Program-made: the position numbers and the translations under genes
In this document: positions 17,197 through 27,093 of the stretch, in pieces
Layout of the letters: each line of letters starts with the position of its first letter
Position numbering within the stretch: position 1 is the stretch's first letter
NCBI RefSeq assembly: GCF_003201975.1
Contig: NZ_QJJQ01000020.1
Location: 20,838 to 84,837 of the forward strand
Origin: Pseudogracilibacillus auburnensis
GTDB taxonomy: Bacteria > Bacillota > Bacilli > Bacillales > Amphibacillaceae
Length of the DNA stretch: 64,000 nt
Direction of reading: 5' to 3'
The notes under the pieces: generated by a model
Told to the model about the DNA's origin: nothing
Database searches by the model: none
The model's input: the letters and a program-made list of their open reading frames with translations, nothing else

Positions 17197-19542
17197 TCAT
17201 CCAAGTTCAATAATAGTCACACCACTCCCACCCTCATTATGGGCGCCAAAACGGTGGGATTTAATATGTGGATGCGTTTTGATAAACTTTTCAACACCTT
17301 TTCTAAGTGCACCAGTACCTTTTCCATGTATGATTGTTACCCTTGGGTAGCTTTGTACAAGTGCATCGTCTACATATTTTTCAAGTTGAAGCATTGCATC
17401 CTCATACCGCTGGCCACGTAAATCTAATTCCGTTTTCACTGTGCTACCAGCTGTCATTATCCGAGATACTGGACGAGTTTCTATTTCTTTTTGTTCCTGC
17501 TTTTTTTTCACGAAAATAAGGTCTTTTCTTTTTGCCGTTATTTTCATGACCCCGACCTGGATAACGAATTCATCATTATTTTTCTTTTCGATGATTTGAC
17601 CTGTTTGTTGCAATGTTCTATGTTTAATTTCATCACCGATTTCAAGTTCTTTCGTATCTTCTTGCATTTCTTTTTTATCGGTCTCTTTTAATAGCTCTGG
17701 ACGTGCTTCATCAAGCATTTTTCGTGCTTCAATCCATTCATGTTCTTTCCATAAAGCCTTATCTTTCATTTGACGGACTTCTTGCACAATTATTTCTGCT
17801 TCTTCTCGCGCTTTCTTTAATGCTTTTTCTGCTTTTTCTTCTGCTTTCTGATACATTTTTTTTCTTTCGGCTTCAAAAGACTCCCATTCTTTATGAAGGT
17901 CAACTCTAAGTTGTTCGCTTTCTTCTAAAATTTGGTGGGCATTTCGCAATTCTTTTTCCGCTTCTTTTTTCGTATTTTCCAGTGCAGTAATCATATTTTC
18001 TACATTTTTAGAATCAATTCCAACATAGCTTTTCGCGTGTTCTATTATTTCTTTACGTAATCCTAACCGATCAGATATTTCAAAGGCATTACTTCTTCCA
18101 GGAACCCCCATTAGCAAGCGGTAGGTAGGACGCAATGTTTCCACATCAAATTCAACTGATGCGTTCATGACGGATTCACGGTTATATCCATATGCTTTTA
18201 ATTCAGGATAATGCGTCGTCGCTACAACTCGTGCTTCCCGGTCAATAACCTCATCTAAAATCGCCATGGCAAGTGCTGCCCCTTCTTGCGGATCTGTACC
18301 AGCACCAAGTTCGTCGAATAAGACGAGTGTACGTTCATTTGTTTGTTCCATTATATTTACTATATTCGTCATATGAGAAGAAAATGTACTTAAATTTTGT
18401 TCAATTGATTGCTCATCGCCAATATCTGCAAATACATAATCAAAAACAGCTAATGTACACCCATCAAATGCCGGAATTTGTAAGCCTGATTGAGCCATCA
18501 ACGTACAAAGACCAATCGTTTTAAGCGTCACCGTTTTACCCCCAGTGTTGGGTCCTGTAATAACGATGGCGTGATAATCATCACCAATAGCAACATCACT
18601 CGCTACTACTTCATCAAGTCGGATAAGTGGGTGACGTGCTTGTTTCATGTTAATAATGCCATTACTATTTAGAGTTGGTTTTGCGGCCTTCATCTTAACA
18701 GCAAGACGAGCACGAGCAAAAATACCATCTATATTTGCGATCACGGATAAATTAATAATTAACTCCTCTTTATGTTCTGCAATCAAACTCGTAAGCTTTT
18801 GTAAAATAATTTCAATTTCTTGCTTTTCCTTCATAATCGCCTGTTGTAACTGGTTATTTAATTCAATAATCGCTTTTGGTTCCATAAATAATGTTTGTCC
18901 CGAAGAAGATTGATCATGGACAATTCCACCAATAGCACTACGGTATTCATGTTTCACAGGTAGAACATAGCGATTATTACGAATGGTGACAATCGTATCG
19001 GATAACATTTTACTTTTCGTCCTAGTTAGATGTTGTAGACGTTCTCTAATTCTCGATTCATATGACCGGATCGATTGTCTAATTGACTTTAGCTTTGCCG
19101 AGGCATCATCGACAACGTCTCCTTGATCGTCAATTTTTATTTTAATTTCTTTTTCGACATGGTGTAACGGCGAAATATCGATCACAATTTCTTTTAAAAG
19201 GGGTATATCTTCTTCTATCTCCTCAATGAACTTCTTAAGTTGACGCCCACTATAAAGTGTCTGAGCAACCTGCAAACATTCCTCTGTACTTAACGTACTA
19301 CCAATGGCACTTCTTTTGACACTTTCCGTAATATCGACTAGATGAGAAAATGGCACTGTTTTATTTAGTCGAAGGATTTGCAATGCTTCGTCTGTTTCAT
19401 CTTGAAGCACTTGTACTTTATTTATATCTGTTAATGGCATTGTTTTGCTAGCGGCTTCCCGCCCAACAGATGTTGCCGCTTCTTCCTCTAACAGATGGAT
19501 CACTTTATCAAATTCTAATACTTTTAATGTTCGTTCATTCAT
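17197..19542 (-). CDS. mutS2: Endonuclease MutS2
   Basis: A 781-residue MutS2. The core and lever region at 1-300 precedes the ABC-type ATPase with Walker A GPNTGGKT (about 331-338), Walker [14 protein letters not shown] and the conserved [10 protein letters not shown] long coiled-coil linker follows (about 515-640), then the C-terminal Smr nuclease domain with [12 protein letters not shown] and [12 protein letters not shown] (about 705-781). Lacking the mismatch-recognition domain of MutS, MutS2 acts against recombination intermediates and, in Bacilli, on collided ribosomes. It lies 12 bases after polX and is presumably co-transcribed. Confidence 0.95.
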   Translation of the reverse strand: MNERTLKVLEFDKVIHLLEEEAATSVGREAASKTMPLTDINKVQVLQDETDEALQILRLNKTVPFSHLVDITESVKRSAIGSTLSTEECLQVAQTLYSGRQLKKFIEEIEEDIPLLKEIVIDISPLHHVEKEIKIKIDDQGDVVDDASAKLKSIRQSIRSYESRIRERLQHLTRTKSKMLSDTIVTIRNNRYVLPVKHEYRSAIGGIVHDQSSSGQTLFMEPKAIIELNNQLQQAIMKEKQEIEIILQKLTSLIAEHKEELIINLSVIANIDGIFARARLAVKMKAAKPTLNSNGIINMKQARHPLIRLDEVVASDVAIGDDYHAIVITGPNTGGKTVTLKTIGLCTLMAQSGLQIPAFDGCTLAVFDYVFADIGDEQSIEQNLSTFSSHMTNIVNIMEQTNERTLVLFDELGAGTDPQEGAALAMAILDEVIDREARVVATTHYPELKAYGYNRESVMNASVEFDVETLRPTYRLLMGVPGRSNAFEISDRLGLRKEIIEHAKSYVGIDSKNVENMITALENTKKEAEKELRNAHQILEESEQLRVDLHKEWESFEAERKKMYQKAEEKAEKALKKAREEAEIIVQEVRQMKDKALWKEHEWIEARKMLDEARPELLKETDKKEMQEDTKELEIGDEIKHRTLQQTGQIIEKKNNDEFVIQVGVMKITAKRKDLIFVKKKQEQKEIETRPVSRIMTAGSTVKTELDLRGQRYEDAMLQLEKYVDDALVQSYPRVTIIHGKGTGALRKGVEKFIKTHPHIKSHRFGAHNEGGSGVTIIELG

Positions 19543-19554
19543 GAAATCATTCTC

Positions 19555-21276
19555 CTACTTATTACGATTTAAGTATTCCTGCAATTTCTTTAGATCCCAC
19601 GTATTTAGTACCGATTCTTTTTTCAACCACGCTTTTTTCCCCATTCTTACTCCGTATTCCATATGATGAAACGTTCCGGTTCGGTGTGCATCCGTGTTAA
19701 TCGCAATGGTAACGCGTGCATCTTGTGCTTTCATTAACCATTCTGTCGCAAGGTCAAAACGCATCGGATTCGCGTTTAACTCTAATACCGTATTCGTTTC
19801 TCTTGCCTTTTCAATTAATTTCTCTACATTGACCCTATATCCTTTACGCCTACCAATAAGTCGACCTGTTGGATGAGCAATGATATCAACATATGGATTT
19901 TCAAGCGCTGTATATAATCGTTTCATGATTTGTTCTTCCGTTTGGTCAAAACTAGAGTGAATGGCTGCAATAACAAGATCCATCTCCTGTAAAAAATCAT
20001 CCGAAAAATCGAGATTGCCATTAGGCAAAATATCCATTTCTACCCCGGCAAAAATATGGATGTCATCATACTTTTCATTTAATGCTGCTATTTCTTCCCG
20101 TTGCTTTCTTAGTCTCGTTTCGTTTAACCCATTTGCTACACGTAAAAACTTTGAATGATCGGTGATCGCTATATACGAATAGCCAAGTTTCCGAGCGTAA
20201 TTCACCATTTCTTCTACTGATTCAGCACCATCACTCCATGTTGTATGCATATGCAAATCGCCGCGGATCTCTCTCTGATCAAGAACATTGATTTCTTTTG
20301 TAAACTTTTCAACTTCTCCAGTATTTTCACGCATTTCTGGTGGAATATAATGCAATCCAAAGTGATGGAAAAAAGCTTCCTCTGATTCAAAGTGCAGAAG
20401 CTCATTCGTTTCTTCTACTTCAACCCCATACTCATTGATCTTCTCCCCACGACTTTTCGCCAGCTGACGCATTCTTACATTATGATCTTTTGAGCCTGTG
20501 AAATGATGTAATGTCGTACTAAATTCTTTATCATGGACAAGTCTAAAGTCAACATTGACATCGTATTGACCATGTAGGGTAACAGCCACTTTCGTATCCC
20601 CACTTGCGATAATATCTTTAACACCATTCATTTGAAGTAATGCATCACGTACCTTTTCTTTTTTCTCTGTCGCAATAATAAAATCGATATCTTTAATTGT
20701 CTCTTGCAAACGTCGTAAACTTCCTGCAATACTAAACTTATTTATTTCCGGGATTGTTTCCAAATGAGCTTCCACATCACTAGCTATTTGTAACATAGAA
20801 GCAACTGGCAATCTTTCTGGTCGTTTATGCATATTTTCTAAAGCTTCCAATATATTGGCAACCGTCTTTTGACCAAATCCTTTTACTTTTGAAATTTTCC
20901 CGTCCATACATGCAGCTTTTAATGTAGTTGCATCCACAACATTTAATTCCTTATACAAAACTGCTAAACGCTTGCCACCTAAACCTGGTAATTGCAGTAA
21001 TGGAATTAAACCAGCAGGAACCTCTTTTTCTAAGGTTTGTAATGTTTCAGAAGTTCCTGTTTCAAGAAATTCTACAATAAGGTCATTTGTTCCTTTTCCG
21101 ATTCCAGGAACTTTTGTGAAATCATCCATTTCATTTAAAGAACGAACATCACGTTCTAACCCTTGAGCGGCCTTGCGATACGCCGCAATACGAAACGGAT
21201 TTTCTCCTTTAAGTTCTAAATAAATAGCAATTGTTTCAAGTAACTGAATAATATCTTTTTTGTTTCTTTTCATCAT
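19555..21276 (-). CDS. polX: DNA polymerase/3'-5' exonuclease PolX
   Basis: A 573-residue family X polymerase of the bacterial long type. Helix-hairpin-helix motifs (KVPGIGKGTNDLI, LPGLGGKRLAVLYKEL) lead to a nucleotidyltransferase core with AGSLRRLQETIKDIDFII, which carries the metal-binding aspartates. A C-terminal PHP domain starts at GDLHMHTTWSDG (about 335) and ends with NANPMRFDLATEW and AINTDAHRTG. It fills short gaps in base excision repair and has exonuclease activity from PHP. ATGATG at 21276/21273 follows GGGGGAAG; either may start. Confidence 0.93.
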   Translation of the reverse strand: MMKRNKKDIIQLLETIAIYLELKGENPFRIAAYRKAAQGLERDVRSLNEMDDFTKVPGIGKGTNDLIVEFLETGTSETLQTLEKEVPAGLIPLLQLPGLGGKRLAVLYKELNVVDATTLKAACMDGKISKVKGFGQKTVANILEALENMHKRPERLPVASMLQIASDVEAHLETIPEINKFSIAGSLRRLQETIKDIDFIIATEKKEKVRDALLQMNGVKDIIASGDTKVAVTLHGQYDVNVDFRLVHDKEFSTTLHHFTGSKDHNVRMRQLAKSRGEKINEYGVEVEETNELLHFESEEAFFHHFGLHYIPPEMRENTGEVEKFTKEINVLDQREIRGDLHMHTTWSDGAESVEEMVNYARKLGYSYIAITDHSKFLRVANGLNETRLRKQREEIAALNEKYDDIHIFAGVEMDILPNGNLDFSDDFLQEMDLVIAAIHSSFDQTEEQIMKRLYTALENPYVDIIAHPTGRLIGRRKGYRVNVEKLIEKARETNTVLELNANPMRFDLATEWLMKAQDARVTIAINTDAHRTGTFHHMEYGVRMGKKAWLKKESVLNTWDLKKLQEYLNRNK

Positions 21277-21303
21277 AACTTCCCCCATACATTTATCATC
21301 ACG

Positions 21304-21347
21304 TAAAAAGACTGATTCATGACCTTCCCTAGCATGTAATCAGTCTC
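21304..21347 (-). terminator. Terminator between cvpA-type gene and polX
   Basis: A stem AGACTGATT / AATCAGTCT, extended by ATG/CAT with a small bulge, is followed by TTTTT on the minus strand. It ends or attenuates the zapA transcript before polX. Confidence 0.7.
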
Positions 21348-21360
21348 CCACCCTATAAAA

Positions 21361-21912
21361 CTATATGACCTTGCTTAACACTTCTGTAAACCATAATGAC
21401 TCTACAGCTTTTGATAGAAACGGTGTATGTTCAATGATGATTTTAGCAACAAAGGAGCCTTGTATTTTAAGTTGCACCGTCTCAACTGGTAATAACGCCA
21501 AAATAAATAGAACAATAAAGATAATAAAGTATACTTCAACAAATCCTAATATTGCTCCTAATAGTTTATTTAGGTGGCGAAGCACAGGTAAATTAGCTAG
21601 AAAGTCAAGCATAGACGCAATAATTTGTAACACAATTTTCGTTACAAAAAAGATAATGGCAAAAGCAATTGCATTGTAAAACGCATTTTCAAGAGGCATT
21701 GAATTTAAAAATACTGCCCAAATTTTATCATCGCCTAATTCGGGATATGGAATCCATAAAGAGAGATGACTTGCGAGTTTACGAAAATACAGTGTTGCCA
21801 CGATAAAAGAAATGACAAATCCTAACAAATGCATCATTTGTAAAATAAATCCACGTTTTAATCCCATAAAAAATCCAAATATAAGTACAAGTAAAATAAT
21901 TATTGAAATCAT
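21361..21912 (-). CDS. CvpA family membrane protein
   Basis: A 183-residue integral membrane protein with four hydrophobic segments and the family's GLKRGFILQMMHLLGFVISF near the N-terminus. It corresponds in place to YshB of B. subtilis. CvpA is named for colicin V production in E. coli; its role in Bacilli is undefined. It starts directly after the zapA stop codon (TAAATG) and is translationally coupled to it. A terminator follows. Confidence 0.85.
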   Translation of the reverse strand: MISIIILLVLIFGFFMGLKRGFILQMMHLLGFVISFIVATLYFRKLASHLSLWIPYPELGDDKIWAVFLNSMPLENAFYNAIAFAIIFFVTKIVLQIIASMLDFLANLPVLRHLNKLLGAILGFVEVYFIIFIVLFILALLPVETVQLKIQGSFVAKIIIEHTPFLSKAVESLWFTEVLSKVI

Positions 21913-22173
21913 TTAATTTTCCTCTTCTAGTAAAGTTAATAATTCTTCATATTCTTCTTTTAATTTTAAATAGTCATTCATTGTGTTAATAGCAGTGAGT
22001 ACAGCAAGTTTTGTCGTATCTAAATGTTTATTTGCTTGGTAAATTTCATCCATCTTATTATTGACTAATTTCGCCACAAGCTCAACATGATCTTTTGATT
22101 CTGTACCAACAATTGTGTAAGTCCTTTTATTTATTTTAACTGATATCTTTGTACGTTCTTTATTTTCAGCCAC
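21913..22173 (-). CDS. zapA: Cell division protein ZapA
   Basis: An 86-residue ZapA. The N-terminal beta hairpin RTKISVKINKRTYTIVGTES and the C-terminal coiled coil (VNNKMDEIYQANKHLDTTKLAVLTAIN, LKLKEEYEELLTLLEEE) are those of the FtsZ-ring bundling protein. It promotes Z-ring assembly at midcell. The start is a GTG with GGGAGG nine bases upstream. It is divergent from rnhC and leads into the cvpA-type gene. Confidence 0.92.
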   Translation of the reverse strand: MAENKERTKISVKINKRTYTIVGTESKDHVELVAKLVNNKMDEIYQANKHLDTTKLAVLTAINTMNDYLKLKEEYEELLTLLEEEN

Positions 22174-22395
22174 ACTACCGTTCCTCCCAATTAAGCAAAC
22201 TTTGCTTAGACTTTCATCTAAACTAGCTGCGCCGCTTTCGATCGTTCATGTTATAACTGATCGAAGGCTTTCGTGAGTTCTATTTAAAAACACTCACACA
22301 TGCCAATAAAGTGGTACAATTAATTTTAACATGAAAGATGACTTTTAGGAAACGGTATATGTTATTTTATAAGGTTTACAGAATGGAGTGAAAAA

Positions 22396-23337
22396 ATGGG
22401 ACAAATTACTGAAGAATTTACAGAACAAGTGATGAAAGAAATGAAAGCATATTATTATAAAAGTTTGGAAAAAGCACCACCAGGAGCTATTTTTCGAGCC
22501 CGGATAAATAATGTAGTTATAACAGCATATCGTTCAGGTAAAGTATTGTTTCAAGGTGATAATAATGCAATAGAAGCGGAGAAATGGAGTCATCAGCGTA
22601 AAAATCAAATTCCAGTAAAAAAAAGGACAGAATCAAGCTCGCAACATGATCGTGTCTATAAACCTTCAAGCAGTTTATTTACAAGTAGCCATATCGGGTC
22701 AGACGAATCTGGCACAGGGGACTATTTCGGACCTGTTACAGCTTGTGCAGTATATGTGACGGAAACGCAAATCACCGAATTACAGCGAATGGGTATTCAA
22801 GATTCAAAAGCTATTTCAGATAAAACAGTTCAACATTTAGCAAAAGAACTAGTGGAGATGAAAATCCCATATTCTTTAATGAATTTGCATAATGAAAAAT
22901 ATAATCAACTTCAAAGAAGCGGTTGGTCTCAAGGAAAGATGAAAACAATGATTCATCACGGTGTAATTGAAAGTTTACTAAAAAAAATGGGCGCTGCTCC
23001 TTACGAGGGAATTTTAGTCGATCAATTTTGTAATCCTCCAGTTTATATAAACCATCTTAGAAGTGAAGGGAAAACATTACCAGAAAAATCTTATTTCATG
23101 ACGAAAGCAGAGAATTATTCCATCGCTGTTGCAGCTGGTTCCGTTATTGCACGAGCAAGTTTTTTAAAAGAAATGGATCGGCTGTCAAATGAGATAGGGT
23201 TTACTTTATTAAAAGGTGCATCACAAAAGGTCGATCAATTAATTGCTCTGATTATCGAAACAAAAGGAAGAGACATCTTATCAAGTATCGCAAAAGTTCA
23301 TTTTGCCAATACAAAAAAAGCGGAAAAATATTTGTAA
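22396..23337 (+). CDS. rnhC: Ribonuclease HIII
   Basis: A 313-residue RNase HIII that cleaves RNA in RNA-DNA hybrids. The N-terminal TBP-like domain (about 1-85) contains AIFRARINNVVITAYRSGKVLFQGDN, typical of RnhC and not RnhB. The catalytic domain has HIGSDESGTGDYFGPVTACAVYV with the first acidic residues, DSKAISD, then VDQF and the C-terminal ASFLKEM region. The start has GGAGTGAAAAA upstream. It is divergent from zapA, the conserved Bacillus arrangement. Confidence 0.95.
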   Translation: MGQITEEFTEQVMKEMKAYYYKSLEKAPPGAIFRARINNVVITAYRSGKVLFQGDNNAIEAEKWSHQRKNQIPVKKRTESSSQHDRVYKPSSSLFTSSHIGSDESGTGDYFGPVTACAVYVTETQITELQRMGIQDSKAISDKTVQHLAKELVEMKIPYSLMNLHNEKYNQLQRSGWSQGKMKTMIHHGVIESLLKKMGAAPYEGILVDQFCNPPVYINHLRSEGKTLPEKSYFMTKAENYSIAVAAGSVIARASFLKEMDRLSNEIGFTLLKGASQKVDQLIALIIETKGRDILSSIAKVHFANTKKAEKYL

Positions 23338-23414
23338 AGTGCGGTTTTCCCTAATGAATTGTGGATAAATATGGTATGATTAAAATAGTAATAAATACAG
23401 ATTGGTGGATGATT

Positions 23415-23606
23415 ATGATGAAAAAACATGTAAAACCAATTGTTAATTTTACGACCGTTTTCTTTGCTTTATCGCTCATTCTTTTCCTATTGATCGGTTC
23501 CCCATACCCAATTTTGGGAAGTGCTATTGTTGCATTTTTAGTATTTGAACTTCGTTTTTTATTTTTCTTTGTGAAAGAGAAAAAGAAAGACGAGATTCTA
23601 TCTTAA
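23415..23606 (+). CDS. Small two-helix membrane protein
   Basis: A 63-residue protein starting at ATG 23415 or 23418, with GGTGG six to nine bases before. It has a short basic head (MMKKHVKP), then two hydrophobic segments (FTTVFFALSLILFLLIG and PILGSAIVAFLVFELRFLFFF) and a basic tail (KEKKKDE). It lies just after rnhC and is followed by a terminator. I do not recognise the family. Confidence 0.65.
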   Translation: MMKKHVKPIVNFTTVFFALSLILFLLIGSPYPILGSAIVAFLVFELRFLFFFVKEKKKDEILS

Positions 23607-23643
23607 GTTTTTTCGGATAATTTGGAAAGACGATCGATCTTGT

Positions 23644-23680
23644 AAGTGGTTTAAGTCTTTGGGAGATAAATCACTTTTTT
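23644..23680 (+). terminator. Terminator after rnhC unit
   Basis: A stem AAGTGGTTTA / TAAATCACTT (one G-T pair) with a 13-base loop is followed by TTTT, 40 bases beyond the small membrane protein gene. Confidence 0.65.
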
Positions 23681-23745
23681 ATCATTTTTGTGAGAAGATC
23701 AGTAAGAACAAGGCAATTCTTTGAAAAATAAAGGAGTAAGACTAA

Positions 23746-24105
23746 ATGGATATTCTTAAAAGTTATATTAAAGCTACAAACACCCATCGTTTTGAAGAAG
23801 TGAAAAAGGTACTTCACCCGAATGCAAAATACTTCTTTGGTGATAAGACGTGTCAAACTATCGAGGAGATTCAGGCATATTTTGAAAATGCTTGGGATTT
23901 AGTGAAAAACGAGAATTACGAAGCTCACGGTGTTGAATGGCTCGTTAAAAAGGAACATTCCGCAACTTGCACGTATACGTATTTTTATGAAGGATATGTA
24001 AATGGCGAATATACAAGTGGAAGAGGGAGAGCTACTAATGTCTTTGTCAAAGAGGGAAATGACTGGTTATTAATTCATGAACATTTGAGCGGAATGCCAG
24101 GGTAA
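23746..24105 (+). CDS. NTF2-like (SnoaL-type) domain protein
   Basis: A 119-residue single-domain protein. The helix-rich start (MDILKSYIKATNTHRFEEVKKVLHPNAKYFFGD) followed by beta strands ending in TNVFVKEGNDWLLIHEHLSG is the pattern of NTF2-like/SnoaL folds. Such proteins serve as small enzymes or ligand-binding modules; the specific role cannot be read. AAAGGAG lies nine bases before the ATG. It is a single gene between a terminator and a decayed region. Confidence 0.7.
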   Translation: MDILKSYIKATNTHRFEEVKKVLHPNAKYFFGDKTCQTIEEIQAYFENAWDLVKNENYEAHGVEWLVKKEHSATCTYTYFYEGYVNGEYTSGRGRATNVFVKEGNDWLLIHEHLSGMPG

Positions 24106-24254
24106 ATTTTAAGAGTATTATCACGGGGTAAATGACTAAGATATTAAATACATTAATATTCTAATTGCCGTAGTAACCAAAAGGTTTTTTAAGAGTTTAA
24201 AATTTATATATCATCCCATCTTGTTATAAATCATGCATAATAAAACAGAAACAG

Positions 24255-24540
24255 ACGAGTCAAAAATCTTTTTTTGCAAATGTCATCGTTCATCTTCACT
24301 GCTTACATTATCATCATGAAGATAATGTAGAGCGGTATTATATTTCTAAAGGAAACAGTGTTTTTATTGACTAAACGAGGAGTGTATTCACGTAAGGTAG
24401 GCGACTTATACTTAATAAAAAAGGACAAAGTCATTTTACTAACAATGTATTAAAACTGATTGCTGACGTTTATGATTAAGAGTATTCAATATTTCCCCGG
24501 TCATAGCAAATTAGACAAATTAACTGATTACATGGCAGCA
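24255..24540 (+). pseudogene. Possible AraC-type regulator remnant
   Basis: Read in broken frames, this stretch gives VHLHCLHYHHEDNVERYYI, SKGNSVFID and, after a stop and a frame change, SRKVGDLYLIKKDKV. This resembles the cupin ligand domain of AraC-family regulators. Several stops and frame changes are needed, and no helix-turn-helix domain follows. The reading is an inference from weak similarity. Confidence 0.3.
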
Positions 24541-24588
24541 GAAACCGGTGAAAGTTGGTGAAAAGAAAAGAATATTAGCGATTAATGT

Positions 24589-24633
24589 AAAAAGCAAGTA
24601 GGGCACATCAAAACGCCCCATCTGCTTTTTTTA
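24589..24633. terminator. Bidirectional terminator
   Basis: An imperfect stem AAAAGCAAGTAGGGC / GCCCCATCTGCTTTT with T-runs on both strands. From the right it can end the leftward aldehyde dehydrogenase operon. Confidence 0.65.
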
Positions 24634-24872
24634 TCATTAATATGTAGACTATCTTTGGGTGCATGCAGAGTGCCAACATTATTATGCAGATCCATGCTCA
24701 TACTCAAACATGTTTGCCCGGTTTTTTCATCTTCAAAAAGATTTCACAATCAGGTGTATCGTTGTTTAACTAACGGCATCCAAGAATTAGAACTTTTATA
24801 TTCTAAAATAGCAAACCAGTTTTGGCAAGTTGCAATCAAAATTCGCTTTCTAAACAATTTGCTAGAATGAAA

Positions 24873-26315
24873 TTAACTATATTTCACCGCTACGTTTTTC
24901 ATCACTGTATAATTATATAGCGCTGCCCAACCTTTTTCCCTGCCAAATCCGCTTTTTTTATAACCTCCAAAAGGCATTTGCACCCCGCCACCAGCTCCAT
25001 AATTATTGATAAATATTTGACCTGAATCGATTCTGCTCGCCAAATAGTGGGCTGTATTTATATTCTTTGTCCAAATACCAGTGACTAATCCATAGTCAGT
25101 ACTATTTGCAAGTTCCAGTGCTTCTTCTATATCTTTAAATGTGAAGACGGTTAACACGGGACCAAAAATTTCCTCTTGTGCCAATCTACTGTCCCTGTCA
25201 ATTCCATCTATAACAGTCGGATGCATATAAAATCCTCTTTCATAATCTTTTACAGTCACCGGATTCCCACCAGTTAGAATATCTCCCTCTTCCTTCGCCA
25301 ATTCAATCATTCTCATGATATGTCGGAATTGTTTTTCATTCAAAATCGGTCCGATGTCCTTATCTTGGATCCCCGGTCCAATTGTCAGACTGTTAAACCG
25401 TTTTACTATTCTTTCTACAAATACTTGTTTAAATGATTCCTCAACCAATAGCCTTGAGCCTGCTGAACAGGTTTGCCCAGCATTTTGAATGATGGACTGG
25501 ATAACCCCTTCCAAAGCACTCTCTACATCACAATCTGCAAATACAATATTTGGTGACTTTCCTCCAAGTTCCAACGTTGATGGCACGACATTGGCCATCG
25601 CAGCCTCTCCGACCGAAATCCCCGTGTTAACCGATCCTGTAAATGTAACATGGTTAATCAAGGGATGGCTTGCTAAAGCTGCACCCGCTTCGTGACCGTA
25701 ACCTGTAACATGATTAAACACTCCTGCAGGCAGACGAAGTTCATCAAAAAATTCCGTAAGCCGCATCGCTGTCATCGGCGTATCTTCTGCACTCTTCACG
25801 ACAACAGTATTACCAGTTGCAAGCGCTGCGGCTACACTACGGGAAATGATTTGAAGGGGGTAGTTCCACGGGATAATATGAGCAGTTACCCCAACTGGCT
25901 CATGCACTACGTAATCGAGCACCCCATCTTCAATTGGAATCGTGTCCCCCATAAGCTTATCTGCAGCCCCTCCATAAAAACGAAAATAACGAACTGCAGC
26001 GTCTACATCTGCGTATGCCTGAGAGAGCGGCTTTCCCACATCAAGTGATTCAAGTTCAGCTAATTCATCCCTATGTGCCTTTATTTTATCAGCTATGGCA
26101 AATAATATTTCCCCCCGCTCAAATGCTTTCACCTTTCGCCAATCCTCTTTATGAAAGGCAGACTTAGCAGCTTTTACAGCGCTATCTACATCTTCCTGTG
26201 TTCCTCGTGGAATGATAGCAATCTTCTCTCCATTTGATGGGTTTATTACATCTATGACATTAGTATTTGTGCTTTGTACCCATTTTCCATTAATATACAT
26301 ATAGAATGTTTCCAA
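24873..26315 (-). CDS. NAD(P)-dependent aldehyde dehydrogenase
   Basis: A 480-residue aldehyde dehydrogenase of the betaine-aldehyde type. It has the cofactor segment PWNYPLQ, FTGSVNTG, the general-base glutamate in LELGGKSPNIVF, and the nucleophile in NAGQTCSAGSRLLV. EEIFGPVLTVF and the C-terminal PFGGYKKSGFGREKG close the fold. It oxidises an aldehyde to an acid. The TTG at 26315 has AAAGGAG nine bases before it. It is the last gene of an operon with an SDR and an IPMDH-like enzyme. I infer aldopantoate to 3,3-dimethylmalate as a likely reaction; a general semialdehyde dehydrogenase is the alternative. Confidence 0.92.
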   Translation of the reverse strand: METFYMYINGKWVQSTNTNVIDVINPSNGEKIAIIPRGTQEDVDSAVKAAKSAFHKEDWRKVKAFERGEILFAIADKIKAHRDELAELESLDVGKPLSQAYADVDAAVRYFRFYGGAADKLMGDTIPIEDGVLDYVVHEPVGVTAHIIPWNYPLQIISRSVAAALATGNTVVVKSAEDTPMTAMRLTEFFDELRLPAGVFNHVTGYGHEAGAALASHPLINHVTFTGSVNTGISVGEAAMANVVPSTLELGGKSPNIVFADCDVESALEGVIQSIIQNAGQTCSAGSRLLVEESFKQVFVERIVKRFNSLTIGPGIQDKDIGPILNEKQFRHIMRMIELAKEEGDILTGGNPVTVKDYERGFYMHPTVIDGIDRDSRLAQEEIFGPVLTVFTFKDIEEALELANSTDYGLVTGIWTKNINTAHYLASRIDSGQIFINNYGAGGGVQMPFGGYKKSGFGREKGWAALYNYTVMKNVAVKYS

Positions 26316-26339
26316 CCACTATCTCTCCTTTCTGACAGA

Positions 26340-27089
26340 CTATATATTTCTCCCGCCATCGACATGCAGAACGGCTCCCGTCACCATATCCGTGTCTTCC
26401 GATAGCAGAAACTTAACTGATTGAGCAATATCTACTGGCTTTAGCAGCCTTCCAAGCGGTACACTTTTTTCAAATACTTCTTTTTTGGTCGTGTCGATAT
26501 TTGCCCCACGTTTTGAAAACTGTCCAAGCATACTCGTATCTGTCGGTCCAGGATGCAGCACATTGACATTAATGGAATATGGTGCAAGTTCCAGTGCCAA
26601 TGCTTTCGAAAAAGACTCTACCGCTCCTTTAGAAGCAACGTAACTTTGAATCCCTGATCTCGGTCTTGTCGTCGATACAGAACCAACATTTACAATTTTT
26701 CCTTGTTTTTGTTTCTTCATATAACTTGCGGCTTCCCGGCATGTTAAAAAAACAGTTGTCATATTTATATCCATTATTTTTCGGTAATCTTCTAACGTAC
26801 AATCTTCAATCGATGTAGCACCTTGGGCGATTCCCAGTACATTCGCAAGTCCTTCGATAGATCCATATCGATTAAATGTTTCTTTAAAAACTTTCCGAAC
26901 TAGCTCTTCTTCCAAAATATTTCCTTCATATTCAAAAAATCTGTCATTCGTTTTAAAATTTGTCAGCGGCTTTGTATTTACATCACAACCGACAACATTG
27001 GCTCCTTCTTCCAACAATAAAGACACAACAGCACTCCCCATGCCTCCACCAGCACCTATGACAATAATTGTCTTATCTTGCATGGTCAT
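26340..27089 (-). CDS. Short-chain dehydrogenase/reductase
   Basis: A 249-residue classical SDR. The cofactor motif GAGGGMG is at about 12-18, and an aspartate at the end of strand 2 (VVGCDVN) favours NAD. Catalytic Ser lies in NVGSVS, with Tyr and Lys in SYVASKGA, followed by NVNVLHPGPTDT. It is co-transcribed with the flanking dehydrogenases: five bases separate it from the IPMDH-like gene, and GGAG overlaps that gene's stop. In the proposed pathway it would oxidise the pantoate 4-hydroxyl to an aldehyde (pantoate 4-dehydrogenase, EC 1.1.1.106). Sequence alone fixes only the family. Confidence 0.9.
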   Translation of the reverse strand: MTMQDKTIIVIGAGGGMGSAVVSLLLEEGANVVGCDVNTKPLTNFKTNDRFFEYEGNILEEELVRKVFKETFNRYGSIEGLANVLGIAQGATSIEDCTLEDYRKIMDINMTTVFLTCREAASYMKKQKQGKIVNVGSVSTTRPRSGIQSYVASKGAVESFSKALALELAPYSINVNVLHPGPTDTSMLGQFSKRGANIDTTKKEVFEKSVPLGRLLKPVDIAQSVKFLLSEDTDMVTGAVLHVDGGRNI

Positions 27090-27093
27090 CTAA

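Larger units (their letters stand above)
24106..24872. other. Decayed intergenic region
   Basis: About 770 bases between the NTF2-like gene and the aldehyde dehydrogenase. It contains a probable gene remnant (about 24255-24540), a bidirectional terminator at 24589-24633, and a stretch from 24650 to 24870 in which I see only short frames without ribosome binding sites. Confidence 0.45.

Noticed and set aside
24650..24872. 71-residue frame downstream of the aldehyde dehydrogenase
   Set aside because: No ribosome binding site and no recognisable pattern; probably non-coding or decayed DNA.
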